A stretch of 19,197 bases of DNA from JAXFQS01 sp034178815 (GCA_034178815.1 JAXFQS010000102.1:1-19197), one strand, 5' to 3'. Positions 8,230 to 15,173 are shown, counted from the first letter of the stretch. Numbers and translations are program-made. Notes: generated from the letters alone by a model not told the origin.

Positions 8230-9070
8230 GGGTGGGGCTCTCGGCCAGGACGAAGACGAGGTCGAGCCCTGCTAGTTCGGCGGCGGGCTGGATGGTTGCT
8301 TCGCGGTAGAGTTCGGGTTCTGGGGTGAATGATTCGCGCACCCAGCCGACGGGGATGCCAGCGGGGAAGTGTCCGCCAATGCCCGAGGTGACGACTGGGG
8401 TTCGCGGGAGGATCTCGGCTTTGCGGTCGAGGTAGCGGAGCAGAAGCGGATTGGGGGAGAAGTGGATTCTGGGGATGTTCCGGCGTGCCTGTGGGCCTCC
8501 TCCGAAGAGAATTCCGCGGCATCGGGGGAGGTCTTCGGTGTCGGGGATGGTTTCGACGGCAACGCGGCAGTCGGGGTCGGTGATGAGGAGGACTTCGGCG
8601 TGGTGGAGGGCGGTTTTGGCGATGCGTCCGACGAGTCCTTCGGGGACGATGACGGGCTGGCCGGGGGCGATTCCGTCGGCTGATCCGCGCCCGATTCTCA
8701 GGGTTCGGTCGATGCCGAGGAGGCCGCCTTCGGAGAGCACGGGTGCGGGTATAGCGCGGGCGGGGTAGCGTTGGGCGAAGCCGAGGAGGCGCCTGAGACG
8801 GGTGTTTTCGGCTTGCAGGGATTCGAGGAGTTGGGTATCGATGCGCAGGCGAGCGGCTTCGTGCCGGTCGGCCTGGACGGCGGTTTGGCTGGTGAAGGCT
8901 TCGACGGCTGCTTTGAGGCGATCCCAGGCGTGGCGGCGGACGAGGCTGATGCCGCGTTCGTAGGGGTAGGTGGCGGTTGCGGCGGCTCTGGAGAGTTGGG
9001 GCAGGAGGAGGGCTCCGCCGCCTAGGAGGAGTGCCAGCAGCGCGACGGCGAGAGCGGTGTGGCGGGGCAT
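8213..9070 (-). CDS. mreC: Rod shape-determining protein MreC
   Basis: This 285-residue bitopic protein links the cytoplasmic cytoskeleton to the periplasmic elongation enzymes. Residues 5-26 are the membrane anchor. Residues about 68-96 form a leucine- and glutamate-rich coiled coil (LLESLQAENTRLRRLLGF), the usual MreC dimerisation helix. It is followed by the beta-rich domain with LRIGRGSADGIAPGQPV (124-140), EGLVGRI (144-150) and VVTSGIGGHFPAGIPVG, all typical of the family. The ATG at 9070 has no recognisable Shine-Dalgarno sequence. It lies 9 bases after the isomerase stop, so re-initiation is likely. No mreB gene lies upstream, unlike many mre operons; the neighbour is a cyclophilin. 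Confidence 0.95.
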   Translation of the reverse strand: MPRHTALAVALLALLLGGGALLLPQLSRAAATATYPYERGISLVRRHAWDRLKAAVEAFTSQTAVQADRHEAARLRIDTQLLESLQAENTRLRRLLGFAQRYPARAIPAPVLSEGGLLGIDRTLRIGRGSADGIAPGQPVIVPEGLVGRIAKTALHHAEVLLITDPDCRVAVETIPDTEDLPRCRGILFGGGPQARRNIPRIHFSPNPLLLRYLDRKAEILPRTPVVTSGIGGHFPAGIPVGWVRESFTPEPELYREATIQPAAELAGLDLVFVLAESPTREPAR

Positions 9071-9079
9071 GGAGGGGGA

Positions 9080-9688
9080 CTAGTCAGCGGGTGGTTTGCG
9101 GCTAATTTTACGGATGATGACGGGGTCGACGGGGACATTTTCGTGGCGTCCGCTGAAGCCGGTGGGGACTTTGGAGATTTGGTCGATGACGGCGGTGCCG
9201 GAACGGACTTTTCCGAAGACGCAGTAGCCGTAGGCCTGGGGGGTGGGGGCGCGGTGGTCGAGGTAGGGGTTGTCGACGGTGTTGATGAAGAATTGGCTTG
9301 TGGCGGAGTCGACAACCATGGTGCGGGCCATGGCAATGGTGTATTTGAGGTTGCTCAGACCGTTGGTGGCTTCGTTCTTGATGGGGGCTTTGGTGGGCTT
9401 CTGATCCATCTGCTGGGTGAAGCCGCCGCCTTGAATCATAAAGCCGTCGATGACGCGGTGGAAGATGGTTCCGGCGTAGAAGCCATCGTCGACATAGGAG
9501 AGGAAGTTTTTGACGGTCTCGGGGGCTTTGTCGTCGAAGAGTTCGATGTCGAAGGAGCCTTTGGAGGTTTCAATGGTGAGAAGAGTGTTCATAGGTTTGG
9601 GGGCGGCATCGCGTGTCGGCGCGGGGGGCGTCTGGGCGCGGAGAACCGGCAGAACGAGGGTCACGAGTGCGAGAATGCGGAAAAACAT
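9080..9688 (-). CDS. Secreted cyclophilin-type peptidyl-prolyl isomerase
   Basis: This 202-residue cyclophilin catalyses cis-trans isomerisation of Xaa-Pro bonds. Residues 1-19 form a short signal peptide ending LRAQ, so a periplasmic location, PpiA-like, is likely. The cyclophilin fold starts near residue 33. Active-site motifs are FHRVI with the catalytic arginine R78, MIQGGGF (84-90), SATSQFFIN (128-136) and YCVFGKV (155-161). The reading frame extends further upstream, but the ATG at 9688 is the only start giving a signal peptide and it lies just after a good -10 box. An internal Met at residue 33 could give a cytoplasmic form. It heads the mre-rng-lptD unit, where a chaperone for envelope proteins makes sense, though that role is inferred from location only. 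Confidence 0.93.
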   Translation of the reverse strand: MFFRILALVTLVLPVLRAQTPPAPTRDAAPKPMNTLLTIETSKGSFDIELFDDKAPETVKNFLSYVDDGFYAGTIFHRVIDGFMIQGGGFTQQMDQKPTKAPIKNEATNGLSNLKYTIAMARTMVVDSATSQFFINTVDNPYLDHRAPTPQAYGYCVFGKVRSGTAVIDQISKVPTGFSGRHENVPVDPVIIRKISRKPPAD

Positions 9689-9701
9689 AGTTGACACCCC
9701 T

Positions 9702-9730
9702 ATTATAGCAAGGTTCGGGGAAGATTGGAA
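9702..9730 (-). promoter_or_regulatory. Sigma-70-type promoter for the isomerase-mre-rng-lptD unit
   Basis: On the minus strand a consensus -10 TATAAT lies at 9707-9702, preceded by TGC, so it is an extended -10. Seventeen bases upstream is a poor -35, TTCCAA (9730-9725). Initiation would be expected around 9694-9696, only 6-8 bases before the ATG at 9688. The AGGGG that might act as a ribosome-binding site would then be mostly outside the transcript, so the message may be almost leaderless. Later genes are so closely spaced that this could be the only promoter down to lptD. Confidence 0.6.
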
Positions 9731-9777
9731 GCCTGCAGTTGGGGGCGGTGGTGCAAATGTTCGGGGGGCGGGCGTGG

Positions 9778-9800
9778 CAACCTTCGAGAGCGAAAGGTTG
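9778..9800. other. Stem-loop between the small membrane protein and the isomerase gene
   Basis: CAACCTTCG and CGAAAGGTTG pair over nine bases with one bulge and a four-base loop (AGAG on the plus strand). It lies about 35 bases past the stop of the gene ending at 9835 and before the isomerase promoter, where a terminator would be expected. No T-run follows in the minus direction, so it is not a classic intrinsic terminator. A Rho-dependent end or a processing stem is possible. The perfect palindrome GGTTGCAACC abuts it at 9800-9809. Confidence 0.35.
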
Positions 9801-9834
9801 GTTGCAACCGGGGCGGCGGCCACGGAGGAGGGGA

Positions 9835-10149
9835 CTAGTTGGCCGCGTAGTAGTCGGCGGGGTAGTCGGGCAGGACGATGCGGTAGTAGCCCTCTTCGAG
9901 GCTGTCGCAGGAGGCATCGCAGTCGTAGGCGAGCAGTTCCATCAAGGTGTCGGGGTCTGTGGCGGGGGCGGCGCGCAGGGGGAGCAACGCTAGGGCCAGG
10001 GTCGCGGCCAGACCGGCGGCTCCGGCGAGGGCAGCTCCCAGGCGTCGGCGTAGCCTGCGGCGGAAGAGTTCCCTTTGCGCCCGAGCGCGGATGGCTCGGA
10101 CAAGTTCGGGGGAGGGAGAAAAGGAGGGAAGACGGGGCGTGTCGGTCAT
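9835..10149 (-). CDS. Small single-pass membrane protein, probable anti-sigma factor
   Basis: I do not recognise a family. The 104-residue protein has a cytoplasmic N-terminal half rich in arginine (ELVRAIRARAQRELFRRRLR, 15-34), one transmembrane helix at about 38-58, and a short acidic tail outside the membrane with cysteines at 77 and 81 and many tyrosines. Its start ATG overlaps the TGA of the ECF sigma gene (ATGA), the usual arrangement for a sigma/anti-sigma pair. That is the whole basis of the call. The zinc-binding HxxxCxxC motif of classical anti-sigma factors is absent and the cytoplasmic part is short, so sigma binding would have to use the basic helix. It could instead be an unrelated small envelope protein. 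Confidence 0.6.
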   Translation of the reverse strand: MTDTPRLPSFSPSPELVRAIRARAQRELFRRRLRRRLGAALAGAAGLAATLALALLPLRAAPATDPDTLMELLAYDCDASCDSLEEGYYRIVLPDYPADYYAAN

Positions 10150-10733
10150 CGGTTGAGTTCTTTTTCGAGGTGCGCGCGCAACTTGAGCATCGCATCGCGC
10201 ATACATCCTAACGCCGTGTTCAGCGGGATATTGAGCAAATCCGCCACTTCCTTGAAAGAAAGCTGCGACTCCGTGCGGAGCAGAAAGACATCCCGCTGCC
10301 TCGGGGTGAGAATGGCGAGGGCGCGGCGTATCGCTTCGCCCGTTTCGCGATCCACCAGCCGTTGCAGAGGCCCAGCCTCCTCGGAGGGGAGAAACTCGCC
10401 CATCGGGGCCGTTTCCGCCTCACCGCCGCCCGCGGGCGCGTCTAGGCTCAGCGTCGGTTTCGACCGGCGAATCCGGTCAATCAGCAGGTTCCGCGCAATC
10501 CGCCAGAGCCAAGCCTTGAAGGAGATGGCCTTGAACCTCGGGGCGTGCCGGATGACCCGCCCCCAAAGCTCCTGAAAGAGGTCGTCGGCGGCCGAAACAT
10601 CGTCCAGATGGTAACGGAAATAGGAGTAGAGCGCATCCCGGTGACGGGCGAAGAGCAGGTCGAACGCCGCCCCGTCGCCCTTGAGATAGGCGCTCAGCAG
10701 TTCCGCATCCTCCCGCTCGTCGCCTGCCGCCAT
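10146..10733 (-). CDS. ECF-type RNA polymerase sigma factor
   Basis: This 195-residue sigma-70 family member has only regions 2 and 4, as in extracytoplasmic-function factors. Region 2 spans about 19-90, with DDLFQELW (50-57) in the core-binding helix and FKAWLWRIARNLLIDRIRR (72-90) covering regions 2.3-2.4. The linker (92-125) is rich in Gly, Pro and Glu. Region 4 spans about 131-186, with LTPRQRDVFLLR and the helix-turn-helix LSFKEVADLLNIPLNTALG. The product redirects RNA polymerase to a set of promoters that cannot be read from this window. It begins 3 bases after the EIIA-like gene and overlaps the small membrane gene, its probable inhibitor. The ribosome-binding site is weak. The block 10150-11480 has a GC skew opposite to that of both neighbours. 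Confidence 0.95.
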   Translation of the reverse strand: MAAGDEREDAELLSAYLKGDGAAFDLLFARHRDALYSYFRYHLDDVSAADDLFQELWGRVIRHAPRFKAISFKAWLWRIARNLLIDRIRRSKPTLSLDAPAGGGEAETAPMGEFLPSEEAGPLQRLVDRETGEAIRRALAILTPRQRDVFLLRTESQLSFKEVADLLNIPLNTALGCMRDAMLKLRAHLEKELNR

Positions 10734-10736
10734 AGC

Positions 10737-11471
10737 CTACCGCGACCGCGCCAGTTCCGCGACCAGCCGCTCCTCCGATTCGTAGAGCGCCCGGCACGCC
10801 TCGATAGGCTCCGAAGCCTCCCGCAGACGGTCGGGCAACTCCGGCATCAGCGCGAACATCCGCGCCAGACGCCCCAATATGTGCAAGTGCTCCCGGTTCC
10901 CCTGCGCGCAGACCAGGAAAAACAGTTCCGTAGGCCGATCGTCCGGAGCCCCGAAGTGAATCGGACGCACCGAACGGGCCAGCAGGACGAAACTGTCCGA
11001 AATCAGATAAGGGTCGTGATTCGCCGGATGCAAAAGCGCAATCCCCCCCGGCAACGCCGTAGAAGCCGCATCCTCCCGCTCCGAGAGTTGCCGGAAAAGA
11101 TCGCTCTCATCGTAGAGCAGACCTGTCGCGCCCGCAAACGCCGCCATGTCCCGCAACGCCCCCCGCGCAGTCTTCGGGGCGAACTCGAAGGTGCAATGTT
11201 CCGGCGGGCAGAGACGATTCAGAATCCGATCGTTTCCGCCCCCTTGGAGCAACTCCCTCGTGACCGCCCCGTGAGCCGCCGCAAACGAAGCGTCCCGGAG
11301 CGTCAGAATACGCCGTGAGGCCCAAGCCTCAAGTTCCAGATTGACGAAAACCGGCACATCCCCCCGCTTGTGGTGCGGAATCTCATCGCGCTTGGCAAGC
11401 CTGAGAATCGTCTCCTCCGGAATGTGGAGAAACTCCGCCGCCTGCCTTGAATTGAAGAGTTGATGCGCCAT
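10737..11471 (-). CDS. HTH domain fused to a PTS EIIA (fructose/nitrogen-type) domain
   Basis: The 244-residue protein has two parts. Residues 4-52 look like an excisionase/MerR-like helix-turn-helix (FNSRQAAEFLHIPEETILRL, then a short wing). Residues about 85-240 look like a PTS EIIA domain of the fructose/PtsN class. The phosphorylatable histidine is most likely H148 in PGGIALLHPAN, equivalent to the GIAIPHG motif of PtsN. HLHILGRLARMF (195-206) fits the conserved helix that follows FFLVCAQG. No EIIB, EIIC, HPr or EI gene is nearby, so a regulatory role is more likely than sugar uptake. It may sense PTS phosphorylation and bind DNA or protein. It lies 20 bases after lptE and 3 bases before the sigma gene. 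No clear Shine-Dalgarno site precedes the ATG at 11471. The domain call is good; the function is inferred. Confidence 0.82.
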   Translation of the reverse strand: MAHQLFNSRQAAEFLHIPEETILRLAKRDEIPHHKRGDVPVFVNLELEAWASRRILTLRDASFAAAHGAVTRELLQGGGNDRILNRLCPPEHCTFEFAPKTARGALRDMAAFAGATGLLYDESDLFRQLSEREDAASTALPGGIALLHPANHDPYLISDSFVLLARSVRPIHFGAPDDRPTELFFLVCAQGNREHLHILGRLARMFALMPELPDRLREASEPIEACRALYESEERLVAELARSR

Positions 11472-11491
11472 CGTGTTGCGGGCTAGGGCGG

Positions 11492-12004
11492 CTAGCGATC
11501 TCCCAAGGCGTGGAGCAGGAATTCGTGGGCGTTCTTGGCCAGATCCGCAGCCGCTCTCGGTAAGGCGTCCTGCCGCGAGGTCTGCAGGTCGTAGCGCGTA
11601 TTGAAGGAGGTCTGCCCTGAGACGGTTTTGCGGTCGATGAGGATTTTCCCGGTCTGGGCATCGACCGCCGTCAACTCAAGCGTGAGCCGCAAGAGATACT
11701 CCGAAGTCTCCAGGTTGCGGTTGCGGTCGTACCGAACGGAACGCCAGGTGCCGCGCTTGACGGTGCCCAGCAATCGGACTTTTTCCCGTCCGAGCGGGCA
11801 GGGACGGAACGCGCCGTTCCGGATCATTTCGTCGGCAAGGGCGCGGGTGGCCCAAGCGCCTGCTTCGGGAATGTCGGTGGTATTCTCGAAGACCGGAAGG
11901 GCGATATCCCGGCGGCCTTCGGGAAGGTTCGAGCCGAGGTGGTAGGCGCATCCGCAGAGGAGCGCGAGAAGGGCGGGGAGGAGGAGGTGTCTGAGGCGTG
12001 GCAT
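11492..12004 (-). CDS. lptE: LPS-assembly lipoprotein LptE
   Basis: This 170-residue lipoprotein should plug the LptD barrel and assist its folding. The N-terminus is a lipoprotein signal, with hydrophobic residues 7-16 and the lipobox LLCGC, C19 being the acylated cysteine, followed by AYHLGSNLPEG as in many LptE proteins (CGYHL...). The core ALPVFENTTDIPEAGAW fits the start of the LptE fold. I chose the ATG at 12004, preceded by AAGGA with 8-base spacing. An in-frame ATG at 12025 overlaps the rny stop (ATGA) but has no ribosome-binding site and would add seven residues. The gene lies between rny and the HTH-EIIA gene, separate from lptD. Assignment rests on motif and size; the family is poorly conserved. 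Confidence 0.83.
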   Translation of the reverse strand: MPRLRHLLLPALLALLCGCAYHLGSNLPEGRRDIALPVFENTTDIPEAGAWATRALADEMIRNGAFRPCPLGREKVRLLGTVKRGTWRSVRYDRNRNLETSEYLLRLTLELTAVDAQTGKILIDRKTVSGQTSFNTRYDLQTSRQDALPRAAADLAKNAHEFLLHALGDR

Positions 12005-12021
12005 GGGGGGATTCCTTGGTA

Positions 12022-13599
12022 TCATTGGGCAAATTGGATGTAGCGCTGTTCCCGGGATACGACAACGCGAATCTCTCCAGGATATTGGAGTTCTTGTTCG
12101 ATTTTGCGGGCTATGTCGCGGGCTAGGAGTTGGGCCTGGGTGTCGTCGACTTCTTCGGGTTTGACGAAGACGCGGACTTCTCTTCCGGCCTGCAGGGCGA
12201 AGGTTTTCTGGATGCCGGGGAATGTCTGGACGAGGTGTTCGAGTTTTTCCAGGCGCTGGATGAAGCAGGTGGTTGCTTCTCGTCTGGCTCCTGGGCGGGC
12301 GCTGGAGAGGGCGTCTGCCGTGACGCAGAGGGGGGCGTAGAGGGAGGTGCCTTCGATGGCTCCGTGGTGTGCGGCGACGGCGTTGGCGACGAGTGGGGGC
12401 TCTCCTGACTGTGCGAGGAGGTCGGCGCCTATTTTGGCGTGGGAGCCTTGTTGTTCGTGGTCGAGGGCTTTTCCGATGTCGTGGAGCAGGCCGATGCGGC
12501 GTGCGATGGCGTCATCGAGGTCGAGTTCTGCGGCCATCAGGCCCATGAGTCCGGCGACTTCGATGCTGTGCTGGAGGACATTCTGGGCGTAGCTGGTGCG
12601 GTATTTGAGTCTGCCGAGGGTCTGGACGAGGGTGGGGGGTAGGCCTTGGACGCGTGCTTCGTAGCAGGCGTGTTCGCCGGCGGTCTGGATGTCGGCTTCG
12701 AGTTCTTTTCGGGCCTGTTCGACGCTTTCTTCGATGCGGGCGATGTGGATGCGTCCGTCGGCGATGAGGTGTTCGAGTGCGCGGCGCGCGGTCTCGCGGC
12801 GGATGGGGTCGAAGCAGGAGATGGTGACGGTTCCGGGTGTGTCGTCTATTATGATGGTGGTTCCGGTCAGGGTTTCGAGGGTTCGGACATTGCGGCCTTC
12901 TCTGCCGATGATGCGTCCTTTGGCCTCTTCGGTGGGCACTTGGACGGTGGTGGCGAGGGTTTCTGGGGCTTGTGCGATGGCGAATCTCTGGGCGGCGGCG
13001 AGGACGAGTTTGCGGGCTTCGCGTTCGGCGGTTTCGTGGGCTTCGCGCTGGAGTTTCCGGACGAGTTGTCCGGCTTCTGCGCGGAAGAGGGTTTCGGCTT
13101 GTGTCTGGACTTGGCGGCGCGCCTCTTCGCGGGTCAGTCCGGCGAGTTGGGTGGTCTGGTCTTCGAGGGAGCGCTGGCGTTCGTCGAGTTGGTGCTCTCG
13201 GCGGTCGAGGGTTTGGCTTTGGGCGGCGAGGGCTTCGCGCTTGGCGGCGAGTTCGGCGGATTGGCGGTCGATGAGTTCGGCGCGTTTGTCGAGGTTGTCT
13301 TCGCGCTGGTTCTGGCGTTCGTCGACGGCGGCGTGGTCTTTGGCTTTGGCTTTGGCCTCTTGTTCGAGGGTTTCGCGAGCGCGGACGAGTTCGGTACGGG
13401 CGGCGATTTCGGCTTCTTTGAGGCGGGCGCGGATCTCGGCTTCGGTTTCGTCGAGGCGGAGGCTGGCCTGTTTCTCAATGGCATTGGCCTGCCAGTGTCC
13501 GACGAGGCCGCGCAGGGCGTAGCCGGTGACGCCTCCGGCGAGGGCGATGATGATGCCGATGGCGGCGTCGCTCAGGTCGTACCAGAGGAGGCTGGTCAT
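12022..13599 (-). CDS. rny: Ribonuclease Y
   Basis: This 525-residue membrane-anchored endoribonuclease initiates mRNA decay. Residues 11-33 form the N-terminal membrane helix. Residues about 40-205 are a long, highly charged coiled coil (Ala/Glu/Arg/Gln-rich). Residues 215-280 are a KH RNA-binding domain with GRIIGREGRN at 228-237. Residues 335-430 are the HD phosphohydrolase domain with H344, HDIGK (H373, D374), HHG (411-413) and D429 in ADALSSARPGARRE. Length matches the family (about 520). The ATG at 13599 directly precedes the membrane helix; the ribosome-binding site is weak (GGGAAA). A frame extension above it crosses the promoter and was ignored. The gene heads the unit rny-lptE-EIIA-sigma-membrane protein, and RNase G is encoded in the adjacent operon. 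Confidence 0.97.
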   Translation of the reverse strand: MTSLLWYDLSDAAIGIIIALAGGVTGYALRGLVGHWQANAIEKQASLRLDETEAEIRARLKEAEIAARTELVRARETLEQEAKAKAKDHAAVDERQNQREDNLDKRAELIDRQSAELAAKREALAAQSQTLDRREHQLDERQRSLEDQTTQLAGLTREEARRQVQTQAETLFRAEAGQLVRKLQREAHETAEREARKLVLAAAQRFAIAQAPETLATTVQVPTEEAKGRIIGREGRNVRTLETLTGTTIIIDDTPGTVTISCFDPIRRETARRALEHLIADGRIHIARIEESVEQARKELEADIQTAGEHACYEARVQGLPPTLVQTLGRLKYRTSYAQNVLQHSIEVAGLMGLMAAELDLDDAIARRIGLLHDIGKALDHEQQGSHAKIGADLLAQSGEPPLVANAVAAHHGAIEGTSLYAPLCVTADALSSARPGARREATTCFIQRLEKLEHLVQTFPGIQKTFALQAGREVRVFVKPEEVDDTQAQLLARDIARKIEQELQYPGEIRVVVSREQRYIQFAQ

Positions 13600-13642
13600 G
13601 GTGTTTCCCGTGGGATGGGTGGAGGCGTCTGCATAAGTAAGG

Positions 13643-13671
13643 AGTATAGCAAATTTTCCGGGTGGTGGCAA
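13643..13671 (-). promoter_or_regulatory. Sigma-70 promoter for rny
   Basis: On the minus strand, -35 TTGCCA (13671-13666) is separated by exactly 17 bases from -10 TATACT (13648-13643). TGC before the -10 makes it an extended -10. Both hexamers match the consensus at five of six positions. Initiation near 13636 would give a leader of about 37 bases before the ATG at 13599. This is the clearest promoter in the window. Confidence 0.75.
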
Positions 13672-13735
13672 GGGGCGGTGTCGATGGATAGGCAGGAATG
13701 GGGCGCGGGGGTGGACAGGATTGGGTGTCGGAGGT

Positions 13736-13761
13736 GGGTATCTTGGGGTGGGACTGGTGGG
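13736..13761 (+). other. G-quadruplex motif in the divergent promoter region
   Basis: Four G-runs with loops of 6, 1 and 6 bases fit the usual G3+N1-7 rule: GGG, TATCTT, GGGG, T, GGG, ACTGGT, GGG. It lies between the rny and gspF promoters in an AT-poor stretch with further G-runs just upstream. Whether it folds or affects transcription is unknown, and in such G-rich DNA the motif can arise by chance. Confidence 0.4.
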
Positions 13762-13799
13762 CAGGTTGCGCGCCGGATTTTGCGGTGTCGAGTGGGGGC

Positions 13800-13828
13800 T
13801 TGCTTCGGGGGGTGGGCTGTGGTATAAT
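13800..13828 (+). promoter_or_regulatory. Sigma-70 promoter for the gspF-pseudopilin operon
   Basis: A perfect -10 TATAAT lies at 13823-13828, preceded by TGG, an extended -10. Seventeen bases upstream is TTGCTT (13800-13805), a partial -35. Initiation near 13835 would give a leader of about 35 bases before the ATG at 13870. It is divergent from the rny promoter, with about 130 bases between the two -35 boxes. Confidence 0.68.
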
Positions 13829-13869
13829 TGGGGCGCATTACGATTGCGTTTCAACGAGATAGGTCTGCC

Positions 13870-15147
13870 ATGCCCAAATACGCTTATGTCGCCAATGACG
13901 CTTCCGGCAAGGAGGTCAAAGGCAAAATCGACGCCGAGAGCCGCCAAGACGCCATTGCCAAGGTGCGGGCGATGAAGCTCGTTCCGACCGCGCTCAGCGA
14001 GGTCAAGGAGTCCAATGTCACCGCCGCCCGCCCGGCCGCGAAGCGGGGCAAGGGAATGAGCATGGAGATCAAACTGCCTTCTTTCCTCCGGGGGAGGGTC
14101 AAGGCCAAGGAGTTGGCCGAAATGACGCGGCAACTCGCGACGCTGGTCAACGCGGGGTTGCCGCTGATGCGGGCCTTGAGGGTGCTCCAGAAGCAGTGCA
14201 CCAACGCCTCGCTCAAGGAGGCGCTCCAGGGTATGGAGGAGTCGGTCTCCGGGGGGTCGACCTTCTCGGAGTCGCTCACCGCCTACCCCAAGATTTTCAA
14301 CCACCTCTATATCAATATGGTGAAGGCCGGTGAGGCAGGCGGCGTGCTGGAGACGGTGCTCAACCGTCTGGCGGAGTTCGCCGAGAAGGCCGAGAAAATC
14401 AAGGGCAAGGTCAAGTCCGCAATGATCTACCCCATCGTCGTTTTGCTGGCCGCCGTCGGCATCACCGGATTCCTGCTAGTCAAGGTCATTCCCAAGTTCC
14501 AGGAGATCTTCGACGACCTGCTGGGCGGGGGCGGTCTGCCCGCAGTGACCGAGTTCGTCATCAACGCCTCGAACCTCGTCAAGGAGCACGGCGTGGCGAC
14601 CGTCGTGCTGATTGCCGGGCTCTGCTTCCTATTTAGAATCGCCCGTATGACCAAGCAAGGACACTACTTCCTCGATGCCGTCGCCCTCAGGCTGCCGGGC
14701 TTCGGGCAACTGACCCGCAAAAGCGCCATCTCCCGCATGACGCGTACCCTCGGAACCCTCCTCTCCTCCGGCGTCCCCGTCCTCCAAGCCTTGACCATCG
14801 TGCGCGATACGGCCGGCAACGATGTCGTCGCCAGAGCCATACAGGCCGTCCACGACAGCGTCAAGGAGGGTGAGAGCATGGCGGGCCCCATGGCGGCCTC
14901 CGGAATCTTTCCCCCCATGGTCATCTCTATGGTCGAAGTCGGCGAAGAGACGGGTGCCCTGCCCGACATGTTCGTGCGTATCGCCAACACCTACGACGAT
15001 GAAGTCGACAACGCCGTTGCCGGCATGACCTCGGTCATCGAGCCGCTTATGATCGTCTTTCTTGCCGTCGTAGTTGGCACCATTGTCATCGCGATGTTCC
15101 TGCCCCTGATCAAAATCATCGGCAGCCTCTCCCAGCAGGCAGGTTGA
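13870..15147 (+). CDS. gspF: Type II secretion / type IV pilus inner-membrane platform protein GspF/PilC
   Basis: This 425-residue polytopic protein forms the platform that couples the assembly ATPase to pseudopilin polymerisation. Residues 3-45 resemble the N-terminal signature YAYVANDASGKEVKGKIDAE. Two homologous T2SF domains follow (about 80-205 and 285-410), with the repeated signatures MVKAGEAGG (150-158) and MVEVGEETGALPDM (354-367). Transmembrane helices lie near 187-208, 236-257 and 392-413. I chose the ATG at 13870 because it begins the conserved MPKYAYVA sequence and lies downstream of the promoter; a TTG 14 codons earlier overlaps the -10 box. The next gene starts 26 bases after the stop. 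No ATPase (gspE) or secretin (gspD) gene is in the window. GspF versus PilC cannot be separated by sequence; the following GHIJ-like genes favour GspF. Confidence 0.95.
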   Translation: MPKYAYVANDASGKEVKGKIDAESRQDAIAKVRAMKLVPTALSEVKESNVTAARPAAKRGKGMSMEIKLPSFLRGRVKAKELAEMTRQLATLVNAGLPLMRALRVLQKQCTNASLKEALQGMEESVSGGSTFSESLTAYPKIFNHLYINMVKAGEAGGVLETVLNRLAEFAEKAEKIKGKVKSAMIYPIVVLLAAVGITGFLLVKVIPKFQEIFDDLLGGGGLPAVTEFVINASNLVKEHGVATVVLIAGLCFLFRIARMTKQGHYFLDAVALRLPGFGQLTRKSAISRMTRTLGTLLSSGVPVLQALTIVRDTAGNDVVARAIQAVHDSVKEGESMAGPMAASGIFPPMVISMVEVGEETGALPDMFVRIANTYDDEVDNAVAGMTSVIEPLMIVFLAVVVGTIVIAMFLPLIKIIGSLSQQAG

Positions 15148-15173
15148 GTCCCGGAAGAAAGGCAGGAATCCAG

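Noticed and set aside
9689..10195. N-terminal extension of the isomerase by 169 codons
   Set aside because: The extension is antisense-free but out of frame over the small membrane gene, is Pro/Arg-rich, and crosses the promoter; the signal peptide begins at 9688.
10737..11471. Sugar-transport PTS component
   Set aside because: No EIIB, EIIC, HPr or enzyme I gene is nearby and the protein has an HTH domain, so a regulatory role is more likely.
12646..13827. Plus-strand frame of about 390 codons opposite rny
   Set aside because: It is a Gly/Phe/Glu/Ala-rich antisense shadow of the RNase Y coiled coil.
13600..14304. N-terminal extension of rny by 235 codons
   Set aside because: It would run through both promoters and into gspF antisense; the membrane helix that normally starts RNase Y begins at the ATG at 13599.
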